Shown: positions 1 to 9,141, counted from the first letter of the stretch. The stretch is 64,000 nt of DNA from Psychroserpens damuponensis (GCF_000826655.1 NZ_JXJO01000002.1:1-64000); one strand, 5' to 3'. Numbers and translations are program-made. The notes: generated by a model from the sequence alone, not told the origin.

Positions 1-28
1 GCAACTAACCATACACAAGACCGTTGTA
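1..28. repeat. Right end of attC-like repeat, copy A (partial)
   Basis: The window opens inside a copy of the dispersed ~135-bp repeat. The visible part, GCAACTAACCATACACAAG followed by a GTTGTAG end, matches the right ends of copies B and D. It marks the left boundary of the unit carrying the serine hydrolase and the LytS/LytTR pair. Its GTTGTAGCAC end is complementary to the left end of copy B (GTACTACAAC), as expected if the intervening 3 kb were one circularisable cassette. The left half lies outside the window. Confidence 0.6.
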
Positions 29-98
29 GCACATTACTCGCAAAAACAGTGAATGCCTCTAGATTAGTCATTCACTGCTTAAATAAAAAGGGATATAA

Positions 99-1187
99 TT
101 AGTTACTTCCGTGCCATTGAGCCCAATCTTTCAAACTTCCAAACAAAACATTTCTTCCATTAGAACCATTTGTAAGAATAATAATCCCAGATTTTGATTT
201 AAAATCGAGCATGAAACCAGAATGCCAACCTTCGTTAGATCCACCATGACCGTTCAAGGTGAAATCTCCAAAACGATTCATCTCCATATAACCCATTCCG
301 TAATTTCCTTTTGATATTTCAGTTGGTGCAGTTAAAAGTGAAATACTTTTTTTAGACAATACAGGATTTTTTGAAAATGATGCTTTTGCAAATAGAATAA
401 GGTCATCTATAGTTGTATGCAAACCCGCTGCTGCTTGAGCATTAAAAAGACGCAACGGTATTTCCTTTGCTTCTACATCATACGCTTTAGCAGTGTTTTT
501 TAATATCTTTTTATTGATATCAAAACTCGTATGCTTCATTTTTAAAGGTTTAAATATGTTTTTTCGCATATATTCTGCAAACGATTTACCACTCACCTCT
601 TCTATGACAAGTTGCAATATAGAATAACCTCCACCAGAATATTGCCATTTACTTTCAGGCTCCATAATAAGCTTTACGGCTTCATCTGGATTGGAAGTTC
701 CAGATAGCGATTGCCTAATTGATGTTAATTCATTTTTAGATTCATACCCATTATAACCATGTACAGATAAACCCGCTGTATGCTGTAATAAATTTCTAAT
801 GGTTACTTTATTAGCATCAAACTCACTAGTAGGCAAGTTCCATCCTGAAATATAATTTGAAGCAGGAGCGTCTAAATTAAGTGTTCCTTCTTCTACTAAT
901 TTCATAATTCCCCAAGCGGTAAACATTTTTGATATAGATCCAATATTAAATCCTGTTGTACTGCTAACTGCTTCTCCGCTTTTTATATCAGAAAACCCAT
1001 ATCCTTTTTTAATAATCACTTGATCATTTTTAATAACTGCGATTGCCATACCAGGAACATTATGTTCTTTTAAAGCAATAGCTGTAGATTCATCTAAAGT
1101 TTTTTGTAGCTCATTTTCAGTTGTCATTTGTGCATTTACGAATAAAGTAGAAAATGCGATTGTAATAATTGTAATTAAAGTTTTCAT
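99..1187 (-). CDS. Exported serine hydrolase, class C beta-lactamase/DD-peptidase fold
   Basis: This 362-residue protein has an N-terminal signal peptide ending near residue 19 (...STLFVNA|Q) and a complete beta-lactamase-related domain. The SxxK motif is SISK at residues 84-87, whose first serine is the expected nucleophile. The second motif is YSG at 183-185, and an HGG triad lies near the C-terminus in a GHGGSNEGWHSG context. Family members hydrolyse peptides, esters or cell-wall-related amides in the periplasm or at the cell surface; the substrate cannot be read from sequence. It is transcribed divergently from the LytS/LytTR pair, and all three share one unit bounded by repeats A and B. 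No beta-lactam resistance role is implied, since most proteins of this family in Bacteroidota are uncharacterised hydrolases. Confidence 0.88.
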   Translation of the reverse strand: MKTLITIITIAFSTLFVNAQMTTENELQKTLDESTAIALKEHNVPGMAIAVIKNDQVIIKKGYGFSDIKSGEAVSSTTGFNIGSISKMFTAWGIMKLVEEGTLNLDAPASNYISGWNLPTSEFDANKVTIRNLLQHTAGLSVHGYNGYESKNELTSIRQSLSGTSNPDEAVKLIMEPESKWQYSGGGYSILQLVIEEVSGKSFAEYMRKNIFKPLKMKHTSFDINKKILKNTAKAYDVEAKEIPLRLFNAQAAAGLHTTIDDLILFAKASFSKNPVLSKKSISLLTAPTEISKGNYGMGYMEMNRFGDFTLNGHGGSNEGWHSGFMLDFKSKSGIIILTNGSNGRNVLFGSLKDWAQWHGSN

Positions 1188-1382
1188 ATGTTTTATGTTT
1201 TAAATTTGATGCAAACCTAGAACTGAATATTTGTGATTTAGAACTATTTTGATGAAGTAAAAGTACTAAATGCTATACGTCTCTTTCTGATATTTAAAGT
1301 ACCTTTATCATCTAACATGATACGCTTACAATATGAAAAGAGCCGTTCATAAAATAAAAGCTGTACCCATGAATTCGCAACA

Positions 1383-1390
1383 TAGATTTG
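1383..1390 (+). promoter_or_regulatory. Putative -7 promoter box for the LytS/LytTR pair
   Basis: TAGATTTG is an exact match to the Bacteroidota -7 consensus TAnnTTTG. It lies 25 bases before the sensor kinase start, in the 228-bp gap between the divergent serine hydrolase and kinase genes. A clear TTTG -33 box is not visible at the expected spacing, so the call rests on the -7 box and position. Confidence 0.35.
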
Positions 1391-1415
1391 TGTCAAAATC
1401 ATAAATAAATATATC

Positions 1416-2363
1416 ATGATACAAAAAAAACTATTTAAAACATCGGCAATTGTATCAGGGATCATCCTTGTATTGATGCTGATCTTAAGAAACGCGCAAA
1501 GCGAAATTTTTACAGTACTTTCAGGATCATTGGGTTTAGTGGTCTTTTACACCCTTTTATATTATTTTTTTCAAACTGAAAAAATAAAATTTGGAGCTAC
1601 TAATCCAACCCTAAAATATCTTTTCTTCGGAATTAGTATTCCCTTATTAGTGTATGGCGTACAAGTAACTACAGGAACGGATGGAATTCTTCCAAACACC
1701 TTAAGAATTCTTTTAACTATTGAAGTTGCTTACTTAATTTTCTTTTGGGTTTATAAATACCTAAGAGGCATTCAGCAATTAAAAAGTGATAAACTAGAAG
1801 CAGAATTAATGCTCTTAAAAAATCAAATAAATCCTCATTTTTTCTTTAACACATTAAATAATTTATATTCCCTAATAAAGAAAGATGCTGATGCAGCACA
1901 AGACTACGTTTTAAAGTTATCTGATTTAATGCGATTTACTATTTACGATAGTGGTAAAGAAAGCGTACTATTAAAGGATGCAGTTAGTTATTTAATTAAC
2001 TTTATTGACTTACAAACTGCTAGATACCATAAAGACATTGATGTTAACTTTGAAAAAATGATTAAAAATTCAGATGCGAGTGTAGCTCCTTTATTGTTTA
2101 TCAATATATTAGAAAATGCTTTTAAACACGGAGTTGAAAAAGCAACTGATAATGCATTTGTTCATATAAAACTTATAGAAGACGATACTAAAATAAGTTT
2201 TACTGTCAAAAACAATTATGATGCTGAAGATGCTTCAGAAAATGAAGGCATTGGGCTGAAAAACTTAAAAGATCGTTTAAATTTATTGTATCCAAACACA
2301 CATAAATTCTGTACTACGATGGAGGAGAACATCTATTCAACCACATTAGAAATATATAAGTAA
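1416..2363 (+). CDS. LytS-type sensor histidine kinase (His_kinase family)
   Basis: This 315-residue membrane kinase has four hydrophobic segments within about the first 112 residues, followed by a cytoplasmic kinase core. The phospho-acceptor region NQINPHFFFNTLNNLY is typical of the LytS/YehU class, with the histidine at residue 141. The ATP-binding N-box is ILENAFKHG around 231-239, and a glycine-rich NEGIGLKNLKDRL segment follows. No periplasmic sensor domain is recognisable, so it probably senses through the membrane helices. Its stop overlaps the start of the LytTR regulator by one base (TAATG), implying translational coupling and one two-component system. The target genes are unknown; the divergent hydrolase is the obvious neighbour candidate. 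Confidence 0.9.
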   Translation: MIQKKLFKTSAIVSGIILVLMLILRNAQSEIFTVLSGSLGLVVFYTLLYYFFQTEKIKFGATNPTLKYLFFGISIPLLVYGVQVTTGTDGILPNTLRILLTIEVAYLIFFWVYKYLRGIQQLKSDKLEAELMLLKNQINPHFFFNTLNNLYSLIKKDADAAQDYVLKLSDLMRFTIYDSGKESVLLKDAVSYLINFIDLQTARYHKDIDVNFEKMIKNSDASVAPLLFINILENAFKHGVEKATDNAFVHIKLIEDDTKISFTVKNNYDAEDASENEGIGLKNLKDRLNLLYPNTHKFCTTMEENIYSTTLEIYK

Positions 2364-3061
2364 TGATAAAATATATAATTGTAGACGATGAAACTGCCTC
2401 ACATGATAATATCAAAGAGTATGCGAATAATTTATCATATCTATCCTTTCAAAAAAGTTGTTATAATGCATTTGAAGCCCTTGAGTATTTAAATAAACAT
2501 TCGGTAGATCTTATCTTTTTAGATATCAATATGCCTAAACTTTCAGGTTTAGATTTTTTAAAAACACTTTCCAATCCACCAAAAATTATAATTACTACAG
2601 CCTATAAAGAATTTGCATTAGAAGGTTATGAATTAAACATTGAGGATTATTTATTAAAACCATTTAATTTCAGTCGTTTTGTAAAATCTGTAAGTAAAGT
2701 TTCAGATGCATTGGCTAATAAACCTATATCATTGCAAAATTTTGAAAACACCGTAGACACTAAAATCTTTATAAAAGAAGATAAAAAATACTATCAAATT
2801 AAGTTAAAAGATATTCTGTTTATAGAAGCCTATGGAAATTATGTAAAAATTTATATGGTTGATAAAATGATTGTTTCACATCTAACGTTAACATCCTTTA
2901 CTCATAATTTGCCAGAAAGTCAATTTATAAGAGTACACAAATCGTTTATAATCTCAATTGATAAAATTGAACTCATAGAAGGTAATAGAATCCATCTTCA
3001 GAATCATAAAATACCTATTGGCAAAATGTATAAACTTAATGTTAATCGATTAATAAAATAA
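2363..3061 (+). CDS. LytTR-family response regulator
   Basis: This 232-residue protein has a receiver domain (about 1-120) and a LytTR DNA-binding domain (about 130-230). The receiver has the acidic pair DD at 8-9, the phospho-acceptor aspartate in IFLDINMP (residue 54), a Thr in the TTAYKE segment and the lysine in YLLKPF. The C-terminal domain shows the LytTR signature (IEAYGNYVKIY, then FIRVHKSFIISIDKI). It overlaps the LytS kinase gene by one base and is almost certainly its cognate regulator. LytTR proteins bind paired imperfect direct repeats; I did not find a convincing pair upstream of the adjacent hydrolase. Confidence 0.9.
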   Translation: MIKYIIVDDETASHDNIKEYANNLSYLSFQKSCYNAFEALEYLNKHSVDLIFLDINMPKLSGLDFLKTLSNPPKIIITTAYKEFALEGYELNIEDYLLKPFNFSRFVKSVSKVSDALANKPISLQNFENTVDTKIFIKEDKKYYQIKLKDILFIEAYGNYVKIYMVDKMIVSHLTLTSFTHNLPESQFIRVHKSFIISIDKIELIEGNRIHLQNHKIPIGKMYKLNVNRLIK

Positions 3062-3079
3062 AAATATTAAAAAAACGTA

Positions 3080-3214
3080 CTACAACAACGTGTATATTTA
3101 ATTGCTTTGGCAAGTACTTATTTAGAAAATTCCTTCGGAATTTTCTCTGGCACGTTTTTGTTTACTAAATTAGTTGCTTAACCACGCAACTAACCATACA
3201 CGAACACGTTATAA
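3080..3214 (+). repeat. attC-like ~135-bp repeat, copy B
   Basis: Outer ends are CTACAAC on the left and GTTATAA on the right. Inside these are GTGTATA (left) and CATACAC (right), which are inverted with respect to each other. A central hairpin GAAAATTCC-TTC-GGAATTTTC and a partly paired TTAATTGC/GCAACTAA segment complete an imperfect stem-loop. This R''-L''-hairpin-L'-R' layout is that of integron attC recombination sites. The copy separates the LytTR regulator gene from the ELWxxDGT gene. Confidence 0.6.
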
Positions 3215-3234
3215 ATAATGCAAAACAAAAAAAT

Positions 3235-5598
3235 ATGAATGGAAAATTAATTATTATTTTAACTTTAGTTAGTGTCGCCATGTCTTATTCTCAGACCACT
3301 GTAAATGCTACATTACTTGAACTTAATTTTGAGCCGGAAAGCAACCCTAAAAATCTAACTAAATCTAATTCAACCGTTTTTTTTACAGCTAATGATGGAA
3401 TAAATGGAGAAGAACTATGGAAAAGTGATGGAACTGAAAGTGGAACCATTTTAGTCAAAAATATAAACCCATCGAGTTCTAGCAACGCTACTAATTTTAT
3501 AGATATTAACGGCACATTGTTCTTTACAGCTAATGATGGAACAAACGGACAGGAATTATGGAAAAGTGATGGAACTGAAAGTGGAACTGTTTTGGTAAAA
3601 AACATTAACCAAAATTCAAATCAAAGTAGTATTCAATATTATGATTTACAATTTGTTATTCACCAAGATAAATTATATTTTGAAGCGGACGACGGAATAA
3701 ATGGAAGTGAATTATGGGTATCAGATGGCACTTCATCTGGAACACAGTTATTAAGAGATATAAATATTGGTAATAATTCAAGTAATATAACAAAATTAAC
3801 ATCAACATCTAATTATGTCTTATTCTCAGCAAGAGACCACATCAACAATTATAATACCTTATGGTAAAGTGATGGAACAATTAATGGCACAAGTGAAGTT
3901 CTAAATATTGATTTAAGTCAAACTAGTGCTAATGAATTAACTTTTTTAAACATTAATAATATCACGTTTTTTCAGTCAAGTGAGTTATGGAAAACAGATG
4001 GCAGCACAATTAACACTTTAAAAGTAAAGGATATAAATAGGATTTATGGGACAAAAACACCTTCTAGTTCTAGAAATTACACTAGCTTAAATGACCAAAT
4101 ATTCTATACTGGAAAAAACAATAATTCAGGCAATGAGGTTTTTGTAAGTGATGGAACTATCGCTGACACAAAAATGCTTAAAGACATTAATGACAATGGT
4201 AGTGCTTTTTGGTATAGTTCAACTTGCCCTAGTCCATCATTTACAAAAGCAGGAAATAATCTCTATTTTAGAGCTAACGATGGTACAAATGGTTATGAAC
4301 TATTTAAGACTGATGGAACTGAAAATGGAACAGTTATGGTTAAAGATATATCAATTGGTGGTTCTGACGCTTTGAATGAAAGTGTGTTTTTTGCTGAATA
4401 TAATGATGTTCTTTATTTTAAAGCAAATGATGGGATTTTTGGTTCTGAGTTATGGAGAAGTGATGGAACTGAAGTTGGCACTTATTTACTAAAAGACATA
4501 AATTCGAATTCAGGAGATTCATTTTATTCTACAAATGCATATAATAGGTGTCTTCCTAGTAGAAAACAACATACTATATTCAATAACCTATTATATTTTA
4601 AGGCTTTTGATGGCTCTGCTAATAAAATATGGAGAACAGATGGAACAAATGGAGGAACAATTGCTACCAGTATAACTCAAAGTGGAATTATTGATTTCGA
4701 AATTATTGATTCTAATAACAATGTTTTGTTTTTTTGGTCTGATTTAGACTATGGAGATATTCCTAAACTTTGGGCAAGTGATGACAATACAACACATGAG
4801 TTATTATATACGTATCAGCTAGCTTCTCAATCTTTAAATGAATCAACTTTTGTTTTTAATGATGAATTATATTTTTCGGAAACGCTAAATAGTATTTTAA
4901 TGAAAACCGACGGAACATTGAATGGAACTATTACGTTAAAAGATTTAGATTATAGTCCGGTATTTATTGGGGTTTGTGGTAACTACTTATATTTCACAAT
5001 CGGTAACATAAGTTTATGGCGAACAGATGGGACTAATGAAGGAACAGTTGAAGTTGGAGATTTTACGTCAGGAAACTTTAGAAGTTCTGTCATTTTCGAA
5101 AACACTTTATTTCTATTAAACTCTCTTAATGATAAAGTCATATATTATATAAACGATAATATGAACTCTACAGAATACCTAAATATTAATGTACTTAACT
5201 CTGATAATTTTTTAGGCTATGATTCAACTTGGCATTTATCTAAAACAAACAACAATCTTTTTTTAGATGCTAATACTCAAATAAGTGGAGATGAATTATA
5301 TAAAGTTGACGTATCACAAATAACTCTTAGTGTTGAAGAAGCACAATTAGAACAAAATAATGATAAAACAAAAGTTTTTACTGTTTATCCAAATCCTGTT
5401 GATAATAATATAATACTATCATCTAAAAATAATATTACCATAAGTAAAGTAGAAATTTTTGATTCGTTAGGTAAAAAGGTATATGATTCCATTCAAAACA
5501 ATAAATCAATTGATTTATCCTATTTAAATAATGGGTTATATTTTTTGAAAATTTATTCAATTTACAATGTTGAAACACATAAATTAATAAAAAAATAG
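3235..5598 (+). pseudogene. ELWxxDGT-repeat surface protein with type IX sorting domain, broken by one stop codon
   Basis: One reading frame of 788 codons runs from ATG 3235 to the stop at 5598 but is interrupted by a single TAA at 3865-3867. The stop sits inside a repeat (LW-stop-SDGT) where other repeats read ELWKSDGT with an AAA codon, so one A-to-T change explains it; the frame stays open on both sides. The protein starts with a signal peptide (ending near AMSYSQ), carries many ELW(K/R)xDGTxxGT repeats of a known Bacteroidota surface-protein family, and ends with a ~75-residue type A sorting domain (VYPNPVDN..., then LSYLNNGLYFLKI) used for type IX export. The upstream fragment (3235-3867) would encode 210 residues without the sorting domain. 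I treat it as a recent pseudogene unless the base is a sequencing error or the stop is read through. Confidence 0.8.
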
Positions 5599-5610
5599 AA
5601 CAAAGCACTA

Positions 5611-5742
5611 TTTACAACAATGGCTATAAGTAATTGCTGGTTATCGCATACTTTTGAAAATCCTTGTGAATTTTCAGTTTGGTGTGTACTTGTAAAGTTA
5701 AGTGCTACCCCACACAACTACTCATATCCGAGATCGTTAGCT
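5611..5742 (+). repeat. attC-like repeat, copy C (diverged)
   Basis: This is a more diverged copy of the ~135-bp repeat. It keeps AATTGCTGG near the left, the central inverted pair GAAAATCC...GAATTTTC, and CACAACTACTCATATCC near the right. The outer ends are TTTACAAC and GTTAGCT. TTTACAAC is complementary to the GTTATAAA start of the unit to its left apart from one A/G difference, as expected for the two ends of one cassette. IS3-type sequence begins shortly after the right end. Confidence 0.5.
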
Positions 5743-5747
5743 TTAAT

Positions 5748-6152
5748 GCCCAAGCAAGATTCAAAGAAAATTATGGGCTATAAACTACGTAACCATATGA
5801 TCCCTACGAAAACGCTATTGCTGAACGAATCAATAGAACGTTGAAATATGAATATGGCTAAAACAAACAATTAAAAACACAGATCTAGCTAAAAAAATGA
5901 CTGAGCAAGCAGTATATATTTATAACAATCTAAGAACGCATTTTAGCCTGGATCTAAGAAAACCGGCTGAAGTACATTTAAATCCTAACATCAAATACAA
6001 ATCCTATCTAAAAAATAATGTAAATTTACCTGAACTAACAATTTAAAAACAGACCTAGTTCAAACTATTTTTTTGCCTTCTTAACGGCTAAAAAAAATCT
6101 TTTGAACATCGAAATAATAACAAAAAAAGGTCAACCTATTTCAGTATAATAC
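5748..6152 (+). mobile_element. IS3-family insertion sequence remnant, copy 1 (3' part only)
   Basis: Translated fragments match the C-terminal half of an IS3-family OrfB integrase: SKKIMGYKLRNHM joined directly to PYENAIAERINRT, then MTEQAVYIYNNLRTH and a terminal PAEVHLNPN segment. The HHSDRG core present in copy 2 is deleted here, and several frames are shifted. The right end (TATTTCAGTATAATAC at 6137-6152) is identical to that of copy 2 at 9123-9138, which fixes the probable IS terminus. The element is dead. The left boundary is approximate. Confidence 0.75.
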
Positions 6153-6354
6153 AAAAATTCGTTAATCATTTAACAAAATATTGACAATCGAAATCACAAG
6201 ACATCTTATTATTTAAAATACTTTTACTGAAAATATATCCTTTATTTTCAACATAATATTTTAAGCGCAATAACAGCTATACACGCACACAATTATACTT
6301 AATAAGTCTCTAAAAATTGAATTTAGAAAACTTGATATTCATCTAAAGAACAAA
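6153..6354. other. Leader region of the flavodoxin-Rid gene
   Basis: About 200 AT-rich bases between the IS3 remnant terminus and the next start codon. The promoter of the flavodoxin-Rid gene should lie here, but I see no strong TTTG/TAnnTTTG pair, RNA structure or repeat. The stretch looks like ordinary leader DNA. Confidence 0.3.
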
Positions 6355-7494
6355 ATGAAAAAATTACACAGCGCAACATTATTAATTTTAACCATCCTAT
6401 TTATGAACACAATTCAAGGACAAGAAACTAAAATACTTGTGTTAATCCATTCTGATAATGGCGGAACCTACGAATTAGCTAAGGAAGTCGCAAAAGGAAT
6501 TGAATCGAAAGGAAACGTTAAAGCCTTTATAAAAAAGGTTAAATCATCCGATATTCCTTCGTTAAAAAATATACCCATAGCAACTGTAGAAGAATTAACT
6601 TCGTATAATGGAATTGCTTTTGGGTCGCCCATATATTTTGGAAACATTAGCACACCAATGAGCGAATTCTTATCCAAAACAGTAGATTTATGGAGTAAAC
6701 ACGGTTTAGAAGGAATGCCAGCAACGGTATTTATGTCTGCAGGTAGTGGAGCCGGAAAAGAACTTGCAATACAATCTTTTTGGAATAGTTTAGCAGTACA
6801 CGGCATGGTTTTAGTTTCTAATGGAATTAGAGGTACTAAAAACATTGATAACACCATCCCTCAAGGTAATACTGTTTTAGGAACAACTAGTTTAGCTTCA
6901 TTTAAGAATGTAGAAAGACCAACAAAAAGTGAACGTTTACTAGCCAATCTTCAAGGACAAAATTTTGCTAAAGTAGCGCATGCATTAAAAAGTACATTTC
7001 CAACAACTATAGGAATAACGGAGAATAATAAGAAAATAGATGTTAATACAGTATTAAAAGATAAGAAAATTGAATTACCTAAAGTACCTAAACCTGCTGG
7101 GAGCTATGAACCTTACGTGAGGTCTGGAAATTTGATATTTATTAATCAAGTTGCCTTTAAAGATGGAAAAGTTGTAAACCCTGGTAAATTAGGCTTAGAT
7201 ATAAATGAAAAGCAGGTAAATGAAGCTACTAAAACTACAATGCTTAATGTTTTAGCTGTTTTAAAAGATGCTGTTGGTGGCGATTTAAATAAAGTAAAAA
7301 AATGTGTTCAACTAACAGGTATCTTTAACACTACAGATGATTACACTAAACATGCAAACTTAATGAATGTTGCTTCAAATTTAATGTTTGAAGTTTTTGG
7401 AGAAAAAGGGAAGCATGCAAGAGCTACTTATGGAGCATCATCGATTCCTGTAAATTCTTCTGTAGAAATTCAAGCTATTTTTGAAGTAGAATAA
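6355..7494 (+). CDS. Exported flavodoxin/NADPH-FMN-reductase-like domain fused to a Rid (YjgF) domain
   Basis: This 379-residue protein has a signal peptide (about residues 1-21, ...NTIQGQ). Residues ~25-205 form a flavodoxin-like fold of the WrbA/NADPH-dependent FMN reductase type: a T/S-rich phosphate loop HSDNGGTYELAKEVAKG, AFGSPIYFGNISTPM and a FMSAGSGAGKE segment. Residues ~235-379 form a Rid/YER057c/UK114-like domain (GSYEPYVRSGNLIFINQ, then ARATYGASSIPVNSSVEI). WrbA-type proteins reduce quinones with NAD(P)H; Rid proteins hydrolyse reactive enamines and imines, although the catalytic Arg of RidA is not obvious in this divergent copy. An exported fusion of the two is unusual, and I do not know its substrate. 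It stands alone between an IS remnant and repeat D, probably as a single-gene cassette. Confidence 0.8.
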   Translation: MKKLHSATLLILTILFMNTIQGQETKILVLIHSDNGGTYELAKEVAKGIESKGNVKAFIKKVKSSDIPSLKNIPIATVEELTSYNGIAFGSPIYFGNISTPMSEFLSKTVDLWSKHGLEGMPATVFMSAGSGAGKELAIQSFWNSLAVHGMVLVSNGIRGTKNIDNTIPQGNTVLGTTSLASFKNVERPTKSERLLANLQGQNFAKVAHALKSTFPTTIGITENNKKIDVNTVLKDKKIELPKVPKPAGSYEPYVRSGNLIFINQVAFKDGKVVNPGKLGLDINEKQVNEATKTTMLNVLAVLKDAVGGDLNKVKKCVQLTGIFNTTDDYTKHANLMNVASNLMFEVFGEKGKHARATYGASSIPVNSSVEIQAIFEVE

Positions 7495-7524
7495 ATACTA
7501 AATCATAAACTACTTAAAAGCCAG

Positions 7525-7659
7525 TTGCCAACACCGTATATAATTTATTGCTGGCTTCTCGCCTACTTACGAAAGTCCTCGCGGACTTTCTTGGTCGGTT
7601 TATATTTACTAAATTAGTTACTTAAACCATGCAACTAACTATACACAAACACGTTGCCA
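7525..7659 (+). repeat. attC-like ~135-bp repeat, copy D
   Basis: Outer ends are TTGCCAAC (left) and GTTGCCA (right). Inner boxes GTATATA and TATACAC are nearly inverted, and the central hairpin is GAAAGTCC-TCGC-GGACTTTC. The right arm (ACTAAATTAGTTACTTAAAC then GCAACTAAC) is nearly identical to copy B. The left end matches, as inverted complement, the GTTAGC start of the unit beginning at copy C apart from one A/G difference. The next gene begins 7 bases after the right end, as in integron cassettes. Confidence 0.6.
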
Positions 7660-7665
7660 TTCATT

Positions 7666-8169
7666 ATGAAAAACCTCATATTCGCTTTTATTCTAATAGG
7701 ACAATTCACATTTTCATACAGCCAAAGTGAATTTGAAAATGCAATAAATTCACTTCACAAAGAACTTGGTTTTAATAATACGTCCGAATCATTCTCAATC
7801 GGAACAAAACCAAAGGATAATTTTGTTAATCAATTAAAAGAATGTGGAGAAGAAAAAGAATTAGAAATTCTATCGAAACTAAATTTTAATTCTATCCGCT
7901 TCGCAACATCTGCTGAATTATCTACCCACAATTGGATTGAAAAATATGTAATTAAATTTAAGGAATGGCAGTTTGGAAGTAAAAAAGAAGCTTCAAAATT
8001 TCGTAGAATTTTAGACCGTTTAAATCATTCTCAAATCCGAAGTTGTATAAATGAAAGAGGAATAATATGGTGGAAAAATAAAAACAGAATATATATTTTA
8101 ATTAGTCAAGCTGAAACTATTCATCAAAACAAAATTAAACAAGTCATAATTAGCGGACTGAAAAAATAA
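7666..8169 (+). CDS. Small exported protein of unknown function
   Basis: A 167-residue protein when started at ATG 7666, which gives a clean signal peptide (MKNLIFAFILIGQFTFSYSQ). An in-frame TTG four codons upstream would place the start inside repeat D and adds nothing. The mature part has a KKEASKFRRILD basic helical segment and a WWKNKNRIYIL strand; I recognise no domain. The gene lies immediately after the attC-like repeat and is followed by an IS3 remnant, so it reads like a single-gene cassette whose right repeat has been lost. Confidence 0.6.
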   Translation: MKNLIFAFILIGQFTFSYSQSEFENAINSLHKELGFNNTSESFSIGTKPKDNFVNQLKECGEEKELEILSKLNFNSIRFATSAELSTHNWIEKYVIKFKEWQFGSKKEASKFRRILDRLNHSQIRSCINERGIIWWKNKNRIYILISQAETIHQNKIKQVIISGLKK

Positions 8170-8189
8170 CGTATGCAAACACAAAATGA

Positions 8190-9138
8190 ACACTGGCGAA
8201 AAAAAATTTCCAAAAGTCTACTTTAGAGACTAAACTGTTAGTCATTGACCAAATCTTAAATGGTCAAGGACTACCGTAAAAAAGTAGGCTCGAAAACGGG
8301 TGGTATTAAACTACACACAGAACTAAAACAAGACTTTGTAAACGCTAATATTAAGATCGGCAGAGACAAGTTCTATCACTTCCTCAGCCTAAATAATCTT
8401 TTGATTCCTAAAACTAAAAATTACATCACAACGACAAACTCAAAACATATCTACAAAAGCTATAAGAACCTGATTAAATACAATGTTCCTACTCGACCAG
8501 TACAACTCTAGGTTAGCGATATAACATACATTAAAATAGAAAATGGGCACAACTATCCTGCATTAGTCACAAATGCCTATTCTAAGCAAATTATGGTACA
8601 AACTAGATAACCATATGAGAACATCGCTTTGCTGTGATGCGGTCGCTATAGCCATTAAAAACAGAAAATATCCCAATCAAAAGCTTATACATCATTCAGA
8701 CAGAGGTTTTCAATACTGCAATCCTAAATGCACCAAATTTGCTGAAAGCAATAACATTTATAATGAGTATGACTGAACAATACGACCCCTATCAAAACGC
8801 TATTGCATAAAGAATCAATAGAACTCTTAAATACGAATTTGGATTAAAACAAACCGGTAAGAACACAGAATTAGGACAAAAAATGACTGAGCAAGCTGTG
8901 TATATTTATAACAATCTGAGAACCCATTTGAGCCTGGATCTCAGAAAACCTGCTAAAGTACATTTGAATCCAAACATCAAATACAGGTCCTATAAAAAAA
9001 AATAATGTAAACTTACCTGAACTTACTATTTATGAACAGACTTAGTTCAAACTATTCTTTTACCTTCAAAACGGCTATAAAAATAGTTTGAACCTGGAAA
9101 TAGTAACCGAAAAGAGTTAACTTATTTCAGTATAATAC
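8190..9138 (+). mobile_element. IS3-family insertion sequence remnant, copy 2
   Basis: A longer but inactive copy of the element seen at 5748-6152. It preserves an OrfB N-terminal part (about 8260-8511, GRDKFYHFLSLNNLLIPK...RPVQL), a tryptophan codon turned to TAG just before VSDITYI, SKQIM, HHSDRGFQYCNPK with part of the DDE core, then PYQNAIA, MTEQAVYIYNNLRTH and the same TTTCAGTATAATAC terminus. There are at least two in-frame stops and frameshifts. The transposase cannot be made. The left end is not resolved. Confidence 0.75.
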
Positions 9139-9141
9139 ATT

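Noticed and set aside
99-1187. Calling the serine hydrolase an antibiotic-resistance beta-lactamase
   Set aside because: SISK and YSG are shared by many esterases and peptidases of this superfamily, and nothing in the context indicates beta-lactam hydrolysis.
1244-1465. A 73-codon minus-strand frame between the hydrolase and the kinase
   Set aside because: It overlaps the LytS promoter and start, and its composition is not coding-like; no family or start signal supports it.
3291-3605. A 104-codon minus-strand frame
   Set aside because: It is the antisense shadow of ELWxxDGT repeats; the signal peptide, repeats and sorting domain are on the plus strand.
5620-5844. A 74-codon open frame on the plus strand
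   Set aside because: It runs through attC-like repeat C into the IS3 remnant; the peptide is a read-through of repeat and transposase fragments.
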